NCBI GenBank assembly: GCA_947631655.1
Contig: CANRME010000056.1
Coordinates: 1-8,139 of the forward strand
Direction of reading: 5' to 3'
Source of the DNA: an uncultured Bacilli bacterium
Lineage (GTDB): Bacteria > Bacillota_I > Bacilli_A > RF39 > UBA660
DNA length: 8,139 bases
The position numbers were made by a program, and so were the translations under genes. The notes under the pieces were generated by a model. The model made no database searches, was not told the origin of the DNA, and saw only the letters and a program-made list of their open reading frames with translations. Positions 1-5,175 of this stretch are shown here, piece by piece; position 1 is the stretch's first letter, and every line of letters starts with the position of its first letter.

Positions 1-408
1 ATTCATGCTTATGTTATTGGAGAACATGGGGACTCAGAGTTCGTACCATGGAGTAATGCTAATGTGGGCTTACAAAAGATAAGCGACTTTTTAACACCCG
101 AAGAACTTGATAAGATATATGTTGATGTAAGAGATGCCGCGTATGATATTATCAAGAAAAAGGGTGCTACTTGTTATGGTATTGGAATGTGTTTAGTAAG
201 AATTACGAATGCTATTCTTAATAATGAAAATAGCATTATTACGGTATCTACTTATGATGAAAATAACGATGTTTATGTGGGACTTCCATGTATCATTAAT
301 AATGAGGGGATTAATAAGAAAGTTTATGTTAAATTAAATGAAGAAGAAACTAAAAAACTAGAACATTCAATAAAAGTTATAAAAGAAGCTTTAAACGAAG
401 TAAAGTAG
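1..408 (+). CDS. ldh: L-lactate dehydrogenase, C-terminal part (5' end outside window)
   Basis: This NAD-dependent cytosolic enzyme reduces pyruvate to L-lactate and regenerates NAD+ in fermentation. The reading frame is open from base 1 and gives 135 residues before TAG, roughly the last 40% of a usual ~315-aa LDH. The segment GEHGDSE near residues 7-13 contains the catalytic proton-donor histidine (residue 9 here), and FVPWSNA follows as in family members. KKKGATCYGIGMCLVRI carries the substrate-loop region including the conserved Thr of GAT. The C-terminus ends in the expected amphipathic helix. A GTG at base 64 could be taken as a start, but the upstream in-frame residues are clearly LDH, so the gene is simply cut by the window edge. 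Malate dehydrogenase of the same superfamily is the alternative; the KGATCYGIG context favours LDH. It converges on the minus-strand gene that ends at 410. Confidence 0.95.
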   Translation: MHAYVIGEHGDSEFVPWSNANVGLQKISDFLTPEELDKIYVDVRDAAYDIIKKKGATCYGIGMCLVRITNAILNNENSIITVSTYDENNDVYVGLPCIINNEGINKKVYVKLNEEETKKLEHSIKVIKEALNEVK

Positions 409-421
409 TTTAAAGCTTTTT
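386..421 (+). terminator. Hairpin terminator overlapping the ldh stop, probably bidirectional
   Basis: An 11-bp perfect stem (AAGCTTTAAAC at 386-396 with GTTTAAAGCTT at 408-418) has an 11-nt loop and is followed by T residues at 419-421 and more pyrimidine-rich sequence. The ldh stop TAG (406-408) lies at the loop and 3'-arm junction. On the minus strand the same stem is followed by CTTTTAT, so it could also end the convergent gene whose stop is at 410-412. Confidence 0.7.
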
Positions 422-1450
422 AGTTTGGCTATTTAAATTAGTAATTTCATTTAATAAAGTATTGTTAGTACAATTAGGAATTATATTTGCGTGTAAACTC
501 AAAGAGTTATCAACATCCATGGGTAAAGATAATATTTCGATAGCATCCGTATGGGAAGCAAGTCTTCGAAAATTCCTAATAAGCTTATCATTCATATTAG
601 TATATATGTAATTTATTTTATCTTCAGTATCATTACTGTATTCGTGATGATTTAAAGCCGTAATAATTTTTGAGTTATATCTAATAATACTAGATGGATT
701 TATGTTAAATTTAGTAAAACCTTGGTCATTAAAAAATTTTAAGAATAGAAAACTTGCTATAACACTACTAGGAGATATTTCATTAATATTACCAATATTA
801 GGAGTATCAGTAGTGATATCAAAACCTTCCCCAATTTTATATAAATACCGATTTACTTGTTTATAAGTAACGTCTTTTTCTTGCTTTTTACTTTGAATAG
901 CATAAATGTTTACGGTGTCGTTATGAATACCATATCGTATAGTAGGTAGGGTATAAGTATCAAGAGTAAAATAGATAGCATAAGGTGTTTCGTTATAGAC
1001 AAAGTCTTTATATACATGAGCTTTTACTTGATGGTTATTTATGGTACCGAGATTTATTTCTTCATTAGTTAAAGAAGAAGATAAGGTATCATCTAAAAAG
1101 TTAATTCTTCTTTCCAAGAAATGAATGGGATCATTAAAATCTTGGGTTGTGGCATCAGCAAAAAGAGCAGCGGTTAAATATTTATCTAAGTTATCGACAT
1201 CTTCAAATCTTTTGTCTTGATAAAAACTTTTGGCTTTTTCGATGTATGTTTTTAATAATGTAAGAAAAGTATGTAAATCTTTAATAATAAGAGTAGGGAT
1301 TAAAAGATCAGGATAAGTAGTGTTAGTATATTCTAAAACTAATTTATTATTTTCATAAATTTTACTATTAAATAAAACATTTTGAATAAAACCCGTATCA
1401 ATTCTACCAATACTTGCTTCTTTTAAAAATTCATTAAACCATTCAAGCAT
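410..1450 (-). CDS. Uncharacterised 346-aa soluble protein
   Basis: I do not recognise a named family. The protein has no signal peptide and no hydrophobic segment long enough to span a membrane, so it is probably cytosolic. It is rich in Asn, Asp, Ile and Leu. An N-terminal mostly helical half (about 1-130) includes PDLLIPTLIIKDLHTFLTLL (47-66) and NDPIHFLERRINFLDD (106-121). It is followed by a part with beta-strand character, including TPYAIYFTLDTYTLPTIRYG (155-174) and VNIYAIQSKK (180-189), then a helical SPSSVIASFLFLKFFNDQGF block (226-245). The C-terminal tail is Asn/Thr-rich. The ATG at 1450 is preceded by AGGTGG (complement of 1455-1460). It has its own promoter just upstream and ends back to back with ldh. 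It lies downstream of the 156-aa membrane protein on the same strand, separated by a hairpin, so co-transcription is only partial at best. Function is unknown. Confidence 0.85.
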   Translation of the reverse strand: MLEWFNEFLKEASIGRIDTGFIQNVLFNSKIYENNKLVLEYTNTTYPDLLIPTLIIKDLHTFLTLLKTYIEKAKSFYQDKRFEDVDNLDKYLTAALFADATTQDFNDPIHFLERRINFLDDTLSSSLTNEEINLGTINNHQVKAHVYKDFVYNETPYAIYFTLDTYTLPTIRYGIHNDTVNIYAIQSKKQEKDVTYKQVNRYLYKIGEGFDITTDTPNIGNINEISPSSVIASFLFLKFFNDQGFTKFNINPSSIIRYNSKIITALNHHEYSNDTEDKINYIYTNMNDKLIRNFRRLASHTDAIEILSLPMDVDNSLSLHANIIPNCTNNTLLNEITNLNSQTKKL

Positions 1451-1466
1451 ATGACCACCTAATTAA

Positions 1467-1495
1467 ATTGTAATATGTTGAAGAGAAAAAAGCAA
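1467..1495 (-). promoter_or_regulatory. Sigma-A-type promoter for the 346-aa gene
   Basis: Read on the minus strand, TTGCTT (complement of 1490-1495), a 17-nt spacer and TACAAT (complement of 1467-1472). Transcription would start near 1460, that is at the ribosome binding site itself and only about 10 nt before the ATG at 1450, so the mRNA leader would be extremely short. Confidence 0.5.
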
Positions 1496-1530
1496 ATTAA
1501 AAGAACTCTTGGTTTTGAGTTCCTTAATTT
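1494..1530 (-). terminator. Hairpin terminator after the 156-aa gene
   Basis: On the minus strand a stem with core GGAACTC/GAGTTC (complements of 1517-1523 and 1503-1508), flanked by further A-T pairing (AAATTAA against TTAATTT), is followed by T-rich sequence. The stop codon of the 156-aa gene (1524-1526) is inside the stem. It overlaps the -35 of the next gene's promoter, so it separates the two minus-strand genes. Confidence 0.55.
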
Positions 1531-1994
1531 ACTTTTTTAAAGCTACCATAACCATTATCGTAAGCTTCTTTTTCAATTACACAACTAAGCCAGTCATTTA
1601 AGTAAATTTCACTATCATCAACTATAGTAAATGTTAAGTCTTTATCTTTGCTTAGAGTTTTTTTAGAATCGACTAAAGTTAAGGTATTATCTTTTACTTC
1701 ATATTTGCCTTTTATAGTTATCATACTATCGCACCTGTTATATAAAAATTCATAAGTTTTATCCTCATTAATAGTTAAAATAGATGGGGTATCTTCGGAA
1801 ATATTTCCCTCGGCTTTATCGGTATAAGTAACAATATAAGTTCCTTTAGAAGTAAAATCTTTATTTTCTTCATTTTCGGTAGTAGATGGGTTATTATCTT
1901 TAAATAGTTTATCTTTACATAAATAGAAAATACCAAAATCTAATAAACTGACTATAATAGCGGTGATAATAATAGTAATAATTTGTTTTTTCAT
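1524..1994 (-). CDS. Uncharacterised membrane-anchored extracytoplasmic protein, 156 aa
   Basis: The protein starts MKKQ and has one hydrophobic segment at about residues 5-25, so it is probably held in the membrane by its N-terminus with the rest outside. Cys26 follows FYL, which does not fit a good lipobox, so a lipoprotein is less likely. Residues 32-50 form a polar Asn/Glu/Thr/Ser linker. Residues ~50-156 look like a small beta-rich domain with alternating strands (GTYIVTY, SILTINEDKTYEFLY, MITIKGKYEVKDNTLTLV, LTFTIV). Cys88 and Cys138 could form a disulfide. Similar lipocalin-like or META-like surface domains are common in Gram-positives, but I cannot name the family. The start is well supported: AAAGGAG (complement of 2002-2008) sits 7 nt from the ATG, and a strong promoter lies just before it. 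Confidence 0.85.
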   Translation of the reverse strand: MKKQIITIIITAIIVSLLDFGIFYLCKDKLFKDNNPSTTENEENKDFTSKGTYIVTYTDKAEGNISEDTPSILTINEDKTYEFLYNRCDSMITIKGKYEVKDNTLTLVDSKKTLSKDKDLTFTIVDDSEIYLNDWLSCVIEKEAYDNGYGSFKKVN

Positions 1995-2016
1995 TAAAGT
2001 TCTCCTTTCATTTTTA

Positions 2017-2045
2017 ATTATAACATATGAGAACTTATTAGTAAA
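2017..2045 (-). promoter_or_regulatory. Extended -10 sigma-A promoter for the 156-aa gene
   Basis: On the minus strand: TTTACT (complement of 2040-2045), a 17-nt spacer ending in TGT, then TATAAT (complement of 2017-2022). TGnTATAAT is the extended -10 form. It stands directly before the AAAGGAG ribosome binding site. Confidence 0.65.
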
Positions 2046-2115
2046 TTTAAGATTTTTTGTACATAAAATTATTAGGTTATCATATAATATTTATATAATT
2101 ATTATATATAAATGC

Positions 2116-2144
2116 TTGACATTTTATATAATAATTGTTATTAT
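2116..2144 (+). promoter_or_regulatory. Sigma-A promoter of the toxin-antitoxin operon
   Basis: A perfect -35 TTGACA (2116-2121), a 17-nt spacer and -10 TATTAT (2139-2144). The expected start near 2151 gives a leader of about 18 nt containing the ribosome binding site GAGAGG before the ATG at 2169. Confidence 0.8.
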
Positions 2145-2148
2145 TTAA
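2124..2148 (+). promoter_or_regulatory. Palindromic operator overlapping the -10 of the toxin-antitoxin promoter
   Basis: Perfect inverted repeat ATAATAA-TTG-TTATTAT at 2128-2144. With one mismatched pair the symmetry extends by TTA/TAA to 2124-2148. The right arm contains the whole -10 box. RelB/DinJ-type antitoxins bind palindromes at their own promoters through the N-terminal ribbon-helix-helix, so this is the natural autoregulatory site; that assignment is inference. Confidence 0.6.
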
Positions 2149-2168
2149 TTAGAAAGAGAGGTAATATT

Positions 2169-2489
2169 ATGGAATCTTTAACAACTGCTATTAGTGTTCA
2201 AGTAAATAAGGAAGATAAAGAACAAGCAACTAAAATATTACAAAAATTAGGTGTTTCTATGAGTGGTTTAATTAATATGATGCTAAAACAAGTAATATTA
2301 AGGAAAAGTATTCCATTTGATATATCACTTCCGAAAGAAGAAGATAATCTTCATAAATATTTTAGCGAAGAAGAACTTGAAGAAACTGCTAAGGAACTTG
2401 CTTATATTAAAACTCATTTGAAAGAATATAAAAAGAATAATAATTGGAATGATTTAAAAAAGGAATTATTTCCTAATGACGAAGTATGA
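2169..2489 (+). CDS. dinJ: RelB/DinJ-family antitoxin
   Basis: 106-aa antitoxin that should neutralise the toxin encoded immediately downstream and repress its own promoter. The N-terminal part (residues ~4-55: TAISVQVNKEDKEQATKIL, then LGVSMSGLINMMLKQVI, then IPFDI) has the RelB/DinJ ribbon-helix-helix pattern: an alternating beta strand, two helices and the characteristic PFD. The acidic C-terminal half (EEELEETAKELAYIKTHLK and on) is the usual toxin-wrapping region. The ATG at 2169 is chosen because GAGAGG (2157-2162) precedes it at good spacing and it falls just after the promoter; an in-frame ATG at 2112 lies upstream of the -35 and cannot be on this transcript. It ends with TGA and overlaps the toxin start by 14 nt, indicating translational coupling. 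Confidence 0.9.
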   Translation: MESLTTAISVQVNKEDKEQATKILQKLGVSMSGLINMMLKQVILRKSIPFDISLPKEEDNLHKYFSEEELEETAKELAYIKTHLKEYKKNNNWNDLKKELFPNDEV

Positions 2490-2766
2490 AATAATATATT
2501 CTAGCAATTTCAAAAGAGGGTTAAAAAAATTAAAAAAGCAAGGTAAAGATTTAAAAAAATTAGACGAAGTAGTGGAAATGTTATCAAGAGGAGAAAAATT
2601 AGAGCCTAAATATAAGGATCATGCTTTATATGATGATAAAAGGTATAAAGGTTGTAGAGATTGTCATATTGAACCAGATTGGATACTTATATATCAATAT
2701 TTAAAAGACGAAATAGTCTTATTGCTTGTAAATACTGGTTCACATAGTAATATATTAGATAAATAG
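2476..2766 (+). CDS. yafQ: YafQ/RelE-superfamily mRNA interferase toxin
   Basis: 96-aa toxin of the RelE/ParE fold, expected to cleave mRNA on the ribosome in translation-dependent fashion when not bound by the antitoxin. Family landmarks are YKDH (46-49), RDCHIEPDWILIY (61-73) and NTGSH (86-90). By comparison with E. coli YafQ, His49, His64, Asp68, Trp69 and His90 match its catalytic or conserved His50, His63, Asp67, Trp68 and His87. The Arg usually found in the final RTGTH motif is Asn86 here, and the Phe four residues after the last His is Leu94. Length is normal for the family. Start ATG lies inside the antitoxin gene (14-nt overlap); there is no strong separate ribosome binding site, in line with coupled translation. 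The stop is buried in a terminator stem. Confidence 0.9.
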   Translation: MTKYEIIYSSNFKRGLKKLKKQGKDLKKLDEVVEMLSRGEKLEPKYKDHALYDDKRYKGCRDCHIEPDWILIYQYLKDEIVLLLVNTGSHSNILDK

Positions 2767-2787
2767 GAGGAAATCTTCTATTTTTTT
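2761..2787 (+). terminator. Intrinsic terminator of the toxin-antitoxin operon
   Basis: Stem AAATAGGAG (2761-2769) with CTTCTATTT (2775-2783), nine pairs including one G-U, loop GAAAT, and a run of seven T at 2781-2787. The toxin stop TAG (2764-2766) is part of the 5' arm. Confidence 0.7.
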
Positions 2788-2830
2788 ATAATTTAAGAGG
2801 TAAATAAGAGGTGAAAAATTAAATAATATG

Positions 2831-2860
2831 AATAAAACTCCCTAAAGTAGGGAGTTTGTT
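2831..2860 (-). terminator. Intrinsic terminator after tRNA-Asn (possibly bidirectional)
   Basis: Perfect 10-bp stem AAACTCCCTA/TAGGGAGTTT (2835-2844 with 2848-2857) and a 3-nt loop. On the minus strand it lies 10 nt beyond the CCA end of the tRNA and runs into TTTTATT. On the plus strand it is followed by TTTGTTT and could act as a backup for the toxin-antitoxin operon. Confidence 0.75.
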
Positions 2861-2867
2861 TATAAAA

Positions 2868-2943
2868 TGGCGCCTGATGTAGGACTCGGACCTACGACCT
2901 AACGGTTAACAGCCGTGCGCTCTACCGACTGAGCTAATCAGGC
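2868..2943 (-). tRNA. tRNA-Asn (anticodon GUU)
   Basis: 76 nt including an encoded CCA (complement of 2868-2870). The acceptor stem GCCTGAT/ATCAGGC is fully paired with discriminator G; the D arm is GCTC..GAGC; anticodon loop CTGTTAA has GTT (complement of 2908-2910); T stem GTAGG/CCTAC. Two oddities are visible. The T loop reads TCCGAGT instead of TTCGAGT, so the nearly invariant U55 (the pseudouridine site) is C (complement of base 2889). The first anticodon-stem pair, 27-43, is a C-U mismatch. All other structural positions look functional, and a strong promoter and terminator flank it. Confidence 0.93.
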
Positions 2944-2954
2944 ATTGCTATTTA

Positions 2955-2983
2955 ATTATATAAGTTATTATATCTAAAGTCAA
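2955..2983 (-). promoter_or_regulatory. Sigma-A promoter of tRNA-Asn
   Basis: On the minus strand: TTGACT (complement of 2978-2983), a 17-nt spacer, TATAAT (complement of 2955-2960). Transcription would begin a few nucleotides before the tRNA 5' end at 2943. Near-consensus strength fits a stable RNA gene. Confidence 0.8.
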
Positions 2984-3019
2984 GAAAAATATGCCAAAAA
3001 TTTGTAAAATTAATGCTAT

Positions 3020-3262
3020 TTATTCATCTAAATCGTTAAATAGTTCTTTAATATCAATTTCTAAGACATCAGCGAAACGCCAAAGGGTGCCTAAACTGAA
3101 TGTTTGTTTATATTTAGGACTTTCGATATTCATAATAAAACCCTCACTATAATTACAAAGTCTAGCGAATTTAACTACTGAAAGTTTTTTTAGTTTACGT
3201 TGTTTCTTAATATTTTGACCAACTAAATAATATATATAATTTTCATCTTTTATTTTTTTCAT
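3020..3262 (-). CDS. XRE-family helix-turn-helix regulator, 80 aa
   Basis: Small DNA-binding protein consisting almost wholly of one Cro/C1-type (XRE) domain. The five-helix pattern is clear: VGQNIKKQRKLKKLS (helix 1), VVKFARLCNY (helix 2), SEGFIMNIES (recognition helix 3), then TLWRFADVLEIDIKELF (helices 4-5), where the closing ...ADVLEIDIKELF is typical of the family. The ATG at 3262 is chosen because AAGAGAG precedes it at about 8 nt; an 18-residue longer version beginning at 3316 has no ribosome binding site. The gene is divergent from the 591-aa surface-protein gene, and a palindrome lies in the shared upstream region, so it plausibly controls that gene or itself; this is inference. It ends 77 bp before the tRNA with no obvious hairpin terminator of its own. 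Confidence 0.88.
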   Translation of the reverse strand: MKKIKDENYIYYLVGQNIKKQRKLKKLSVVKFARLCNYSEGFIMNIESPKYKQTFSLGTLWRFADVLEIDIKELFNDLDE

Positions 3263-3311
3263 TAGATTTACTCTCTTGATTTTAATTCTATCATTTATTA
3301 GAGTGATAAAA

Positions 3312-3328
3312 CTCACCTATTAAGTGAG
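3312..3328. promoter_or_regulatory. Palindrome between divergent XRE and surface-protein genes (operator candidate)
   Basis: CTCACCTATTAAGTGAG: a 17-bp palindrome with seven of eight symmetric pairs matching. A further GAGTG half-site is present at 3301-3305. It stands 4 bp upstream of the candidate -35 of the 591-aa gene and ~50 bp upstream of the regulator start. XRE proteins bind such two-fold symmetric sites as dimers. Confidence 0.45.
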
Positions 3329-3332
3329 ATTA

Positions 3333-3361
3333 TTGGTTTTTATTTATGAAATAATTATTTT
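3333..3361 (+). promoter_or_regulatory. Likely promoter of the 591-aa surface protein gene
   Basis: TTGGTT (3333-3338), 17-nt spacer, TATTTT (3356-3361). Moderate match only. A ribosome binding site GAGAGTAGG (3364-3372) and the ATG at 3382 follow at normal spacing. Confidence 0.4.
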
Positions 3362-3381
3362 ATAGAGAGTAGGTAATAATT

Positions 3382-5157
3382 ATGCGTAAATTTAATCCCG
3401 AAAAAGAATTAAATAAAATCCAAAAAGGAAATAAAAATAAAATAATATTATTTGTAGTATTATTAATAGTAGTTTCAATAGTAAGTTATTCTTTTGCATT
3501 ATATCAAGTAAGATATAATAAACAAATAATATATACAACAGTAGAGCCATTCTATAATAAAGATATGCAATTAGCAGTTTATGTAGATGATAGTAAACAA
3601 GATAAATTTCCTGATAAAAGTAAATATTATTTTGATAAAGTAGTATGTGATAATAATAGTTATTATGAATTTGACACTGAAAATTGGGAGTTAATGTTAA
3701 AAACCAATCATCAAGATAAATGTAATATATATTTTACTAAAAATTATCGAGATAAAAGTGGAGCAAATACTCCCGAATTATATCAAGGATTAATACCAAT
3801 ATATTTTAATGAAGCAAATGAGATGTTAATAGCAGATGTAGAGAAAGAATGGTATGATTATGATAAACATAATTGGGGGAATGCAGTACTTATTGATAAT
3901 GAAGATGAACAAATAAGGAACAAGTTTTATAAAGAAGATGGGACATTAAAAGCAAATGAAAAAATAACTGAAGAAGATGTTTTACAAATGTATGTATGGA
4001 TACCAAGATATAAATATGAGTTATTTAATGCAGTAGCAGGAGAAACAGCAGAAGAACAAATGATAAATATAAAATTTGAAAGAGGAACAAATAGTACAGG
4101 AGATATAGAATGTACGTACAAAAATTTAAATAATGGAACAATAGAAGAGAAATGTTTAAATAAAGAAGGAAAAGAAGCAAGCAATGGGGAATGGTATACC
4201 CATCCAGCATTTACTTTTGGTAATACTGAACTATCTGGAATATGGGTAGGAAAATTTGAACCAAGTGAAAAAAACAATGGAACATCTGATAAGGTTAATA
4301 TATCAAATGCTCCAATAACAGATATAACTATATTACCTAATAAAGTATCAACGACAAATAGAAAAGTAAGTATTATGTTTCAGGCTGTTCGTGGTATTGA
4401 AACTGTTAATATATATAATCTGAATTCTGATGAAATAGATACACATATGATGAAAAATATCGAATGGGGAGCAGTAGCTTACCTTTCACAATCGATATAT
4501 GGAATATTTAGTAAAACTGAAGATGGTACAATTTCATGTTCACTTGATAACAATGAAACTATTCAAACTTGTCGTGTTTGGATTAACAACAATACCCATG
4601 GTAATTATGATGGAACTATTACAGGGTGTAGTGGAACACAAGCTGATGATGCAGAAAAGGTGTATCAAAATTCATGTAATGGAGGAATAACATGGAATAA
4701 TGGCGGTGCGAAATCTTCTACTACAGGAAATTTATATGGAATATATGATATGGCTGGAGGAATGTGGGAATTTTTAATGGGTAATATGGTTGATACTAAT
4801 GGAAATTTTTATGATAGTTCAGCTGGATTTGTAGAAATACCGGATGAAACTCAAGTAGGATATCCAGATCCTAAATACTATGATAGTTATGAATATGGTA
4901 GTAGTGAAACAATACATTATCGTGGACATTTAGGAGACGCTACTAGAGAGACCTTAAAGACTTATGGCATTGATGGAGGTGCATGGGATAGCGGTACTGC
5001 ACGTTTTCCTTATGGTACTAGCTCTTGGTTCTCTCATAGTTCTAGTGCTCGGGAAGGATCTCACGCCGGAATCTTTGCATTCTCTCGGAGTACTGGTGGA
5101 GCATTAAGTCATACTTCGTTTCGTGTTGTCTTAACACAACAAGATGGAGAAGAGTAG
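3382..5157 (+). CDS. Membrane-anchored surface protein with C-terminal FGE-sulfatase-like (C-type-lectin fold) domain; candidate DGR target
   Basis: 591 aa. A basic cytoplasmic N-terminus (1-20) precedes one membrane segment (about 21-41), so the remaining ~550 residues should be outside the cell, anchored by the N-terminus. Eight cysteines after the membrane segment (89/114, 244/258, 386/397, 416/432) are spaced as possible disulfide pairs. WIPRYKYELF (206-215) and SGIWVGKFEPS (285-295) resemble the start of FGE-sulfatase domains; GNLYGIYDMAGGMWEFLMGN (449-468) matches their GLYDMSGNVWEW motif; the protein closes with SFRVVL (579-584), like the GFRVV end of the fold. There is no cysteine after residue 432, so the formylglycine-forming active site is absent and a binding role is likelier than catalysis. 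Residues ~538-580 have a distinct base composition suggestive of a diversified ligand-binding tip. Codon use changes near residue 334. A specific ligand cannot be inferred. Confidence 0.88.
   Translation: MRKFNPEKELNKIQKGNKNKIILFVVLLIVVSIVSYSFALYQVRYNKQIIYTTVEPFYNKDMQLAVYVDDSKQDKFPDKSKYYFDKVVCDNNSYYEFDTENWELMLKTNHQDKCNIYFTKNYRDKSGANTPELYQGLIPIYFNEANEMLIADVEKEWYDYDKHNWGNAVLIDNEDEQIRNKFYKEDGTLKANEKITEEDVLQMYVWIPRYKYELFNAVAGETAEEQMINIKFERGTNSTGDIECTYKNLNNGTIEEKCLNKEGKEASNGEWYTHPAFTFGNTELSGIWVGKFEPSEKNNGTSDKVNISNAPITDITILPNKVSTTNRKVSIMFQAVRGIETVNIYNLNSDEIDTHMMKNIEWGAVAYLSQSIYGIFSKTEDGTISCSLDNNETIQTCRVWINNNTHGNYDGTITGCSGTQADDAEKVYQNSCNGGITWNNGGAKSSTTGNLYGIYDMAGGMWEFLMGNMVDTNGNFYDSSAGFVEIPDETQVGYPDPKYYDSYEYGSSETIHYRGHLGDATRETLKTYGIDGGAWDSGTARFPYGTSSWFSHSSSAREGSHAGIFAFSRSTGGALSHTSFRVVLTQQDGEE
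4993..5131 (+). other. Candidate variable region (VR) of a diversity-generating retroelement
   Basis: The final part of the lectin-like domain (residues ~538-583) has GC of 60/120 and only 21 A in 120 bases by hand count over 4981-5100, against 32 A and 17 G+C in the 60 bases 3901-3960 of the same gene. Blocks of changeable-looking codons (TCT CAT AGT TCT AGT GCT at 551-556; TCT CGG AGT ACT at 568-571; AGT CAT ACT at 576-578) alternate with fixed-looking ones (SSWF, AGIFAF, SFRVVL). DGR variable regions sit at exactly this place in C-type-lectin-fold proteins and lose A through adenine-specific mutagenesis. No reverse transcriptase or template repeat is in the window. Borders are approximate. 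Confidence 0.5.
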
Positions 5158-5170
5158 TTCTTCTCTTTTT
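5147..5170 (+). terminator. Intrinsic terminator of the 591-aa gene
   Basis: Perfect 7-bp stem GAGAAGA (5147-5153) with TCTTCTC (5159-5165), loop GTAGT, then TTTTT (5166-5170). The stop codon TAG (5155-5157) is inside the loop. Confidence 0.75.
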
Positions 5171-5175
5171 AAATG

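Noticed and set aside
2078..2092. 15-base repeat TATCATATAATATTT shared with 7981-7995
   Set aside because: Both copies are in AT-rich intergenic DNA and the surrounding sequence does not match; probably chance.
1963..2148. 61-codon plus-strand frame before the toxin-antitoxin operon
   Set aside because: Ile/Tyr-rich translation of AT-rich intergenic DNA that overlaps the opposite gene's start and the operon promoter.
2112..2168. Upstream in-frame ATG for the antitoxin (19 extra residues)
   Set aside because: It lies before the -35 box of the operon promoter and has no ribosome binding site; ATG 2169 has both promoter and GAGAGG at good positions.
2868..2943. tRNA gene as integration site of a mobile element
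   Set aside because: No integrase, no duplicated tRNA 3' end and no flanking direct repeat are visible in the window.
3263..3316. Longer start of the XRE regulator
   Set aside because: No ribosome binding site before 3316, and the extension would run through the palindrome; ATG 3262 has AAGAGAG and starts just before the domain.
3305..3328. Terminator reading of the CTCAC/GTGAG hairpin on the minus strand, where GTTTTAT follows
   Set aside because: There is no gene end nearby on that strand; it lies upstream of the regulator, so an operator is the simpler reading.
3927..4277. Minus-strand open frames of 116 and 61 codons (the second at 4025-4210) inside the surface protein gene
   Set aside because: Antisense shadows of an A-rich gene; Phe/Ser/Leu-rich translations with no ribosome binding site or family resemblance.
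4499..4690. 63-codon plus-strand frame inside the surface protein gene
   Set aside because: Out-of-frame shadow of a well-supported coding region, no binding site.
3382..5157. A functional formylglycine-generating enzyme
   Set aside because: The C-terminal part of the domain has no cysteine after residue 432, so the catalytic cysteines are missing; only the fold signature is present.
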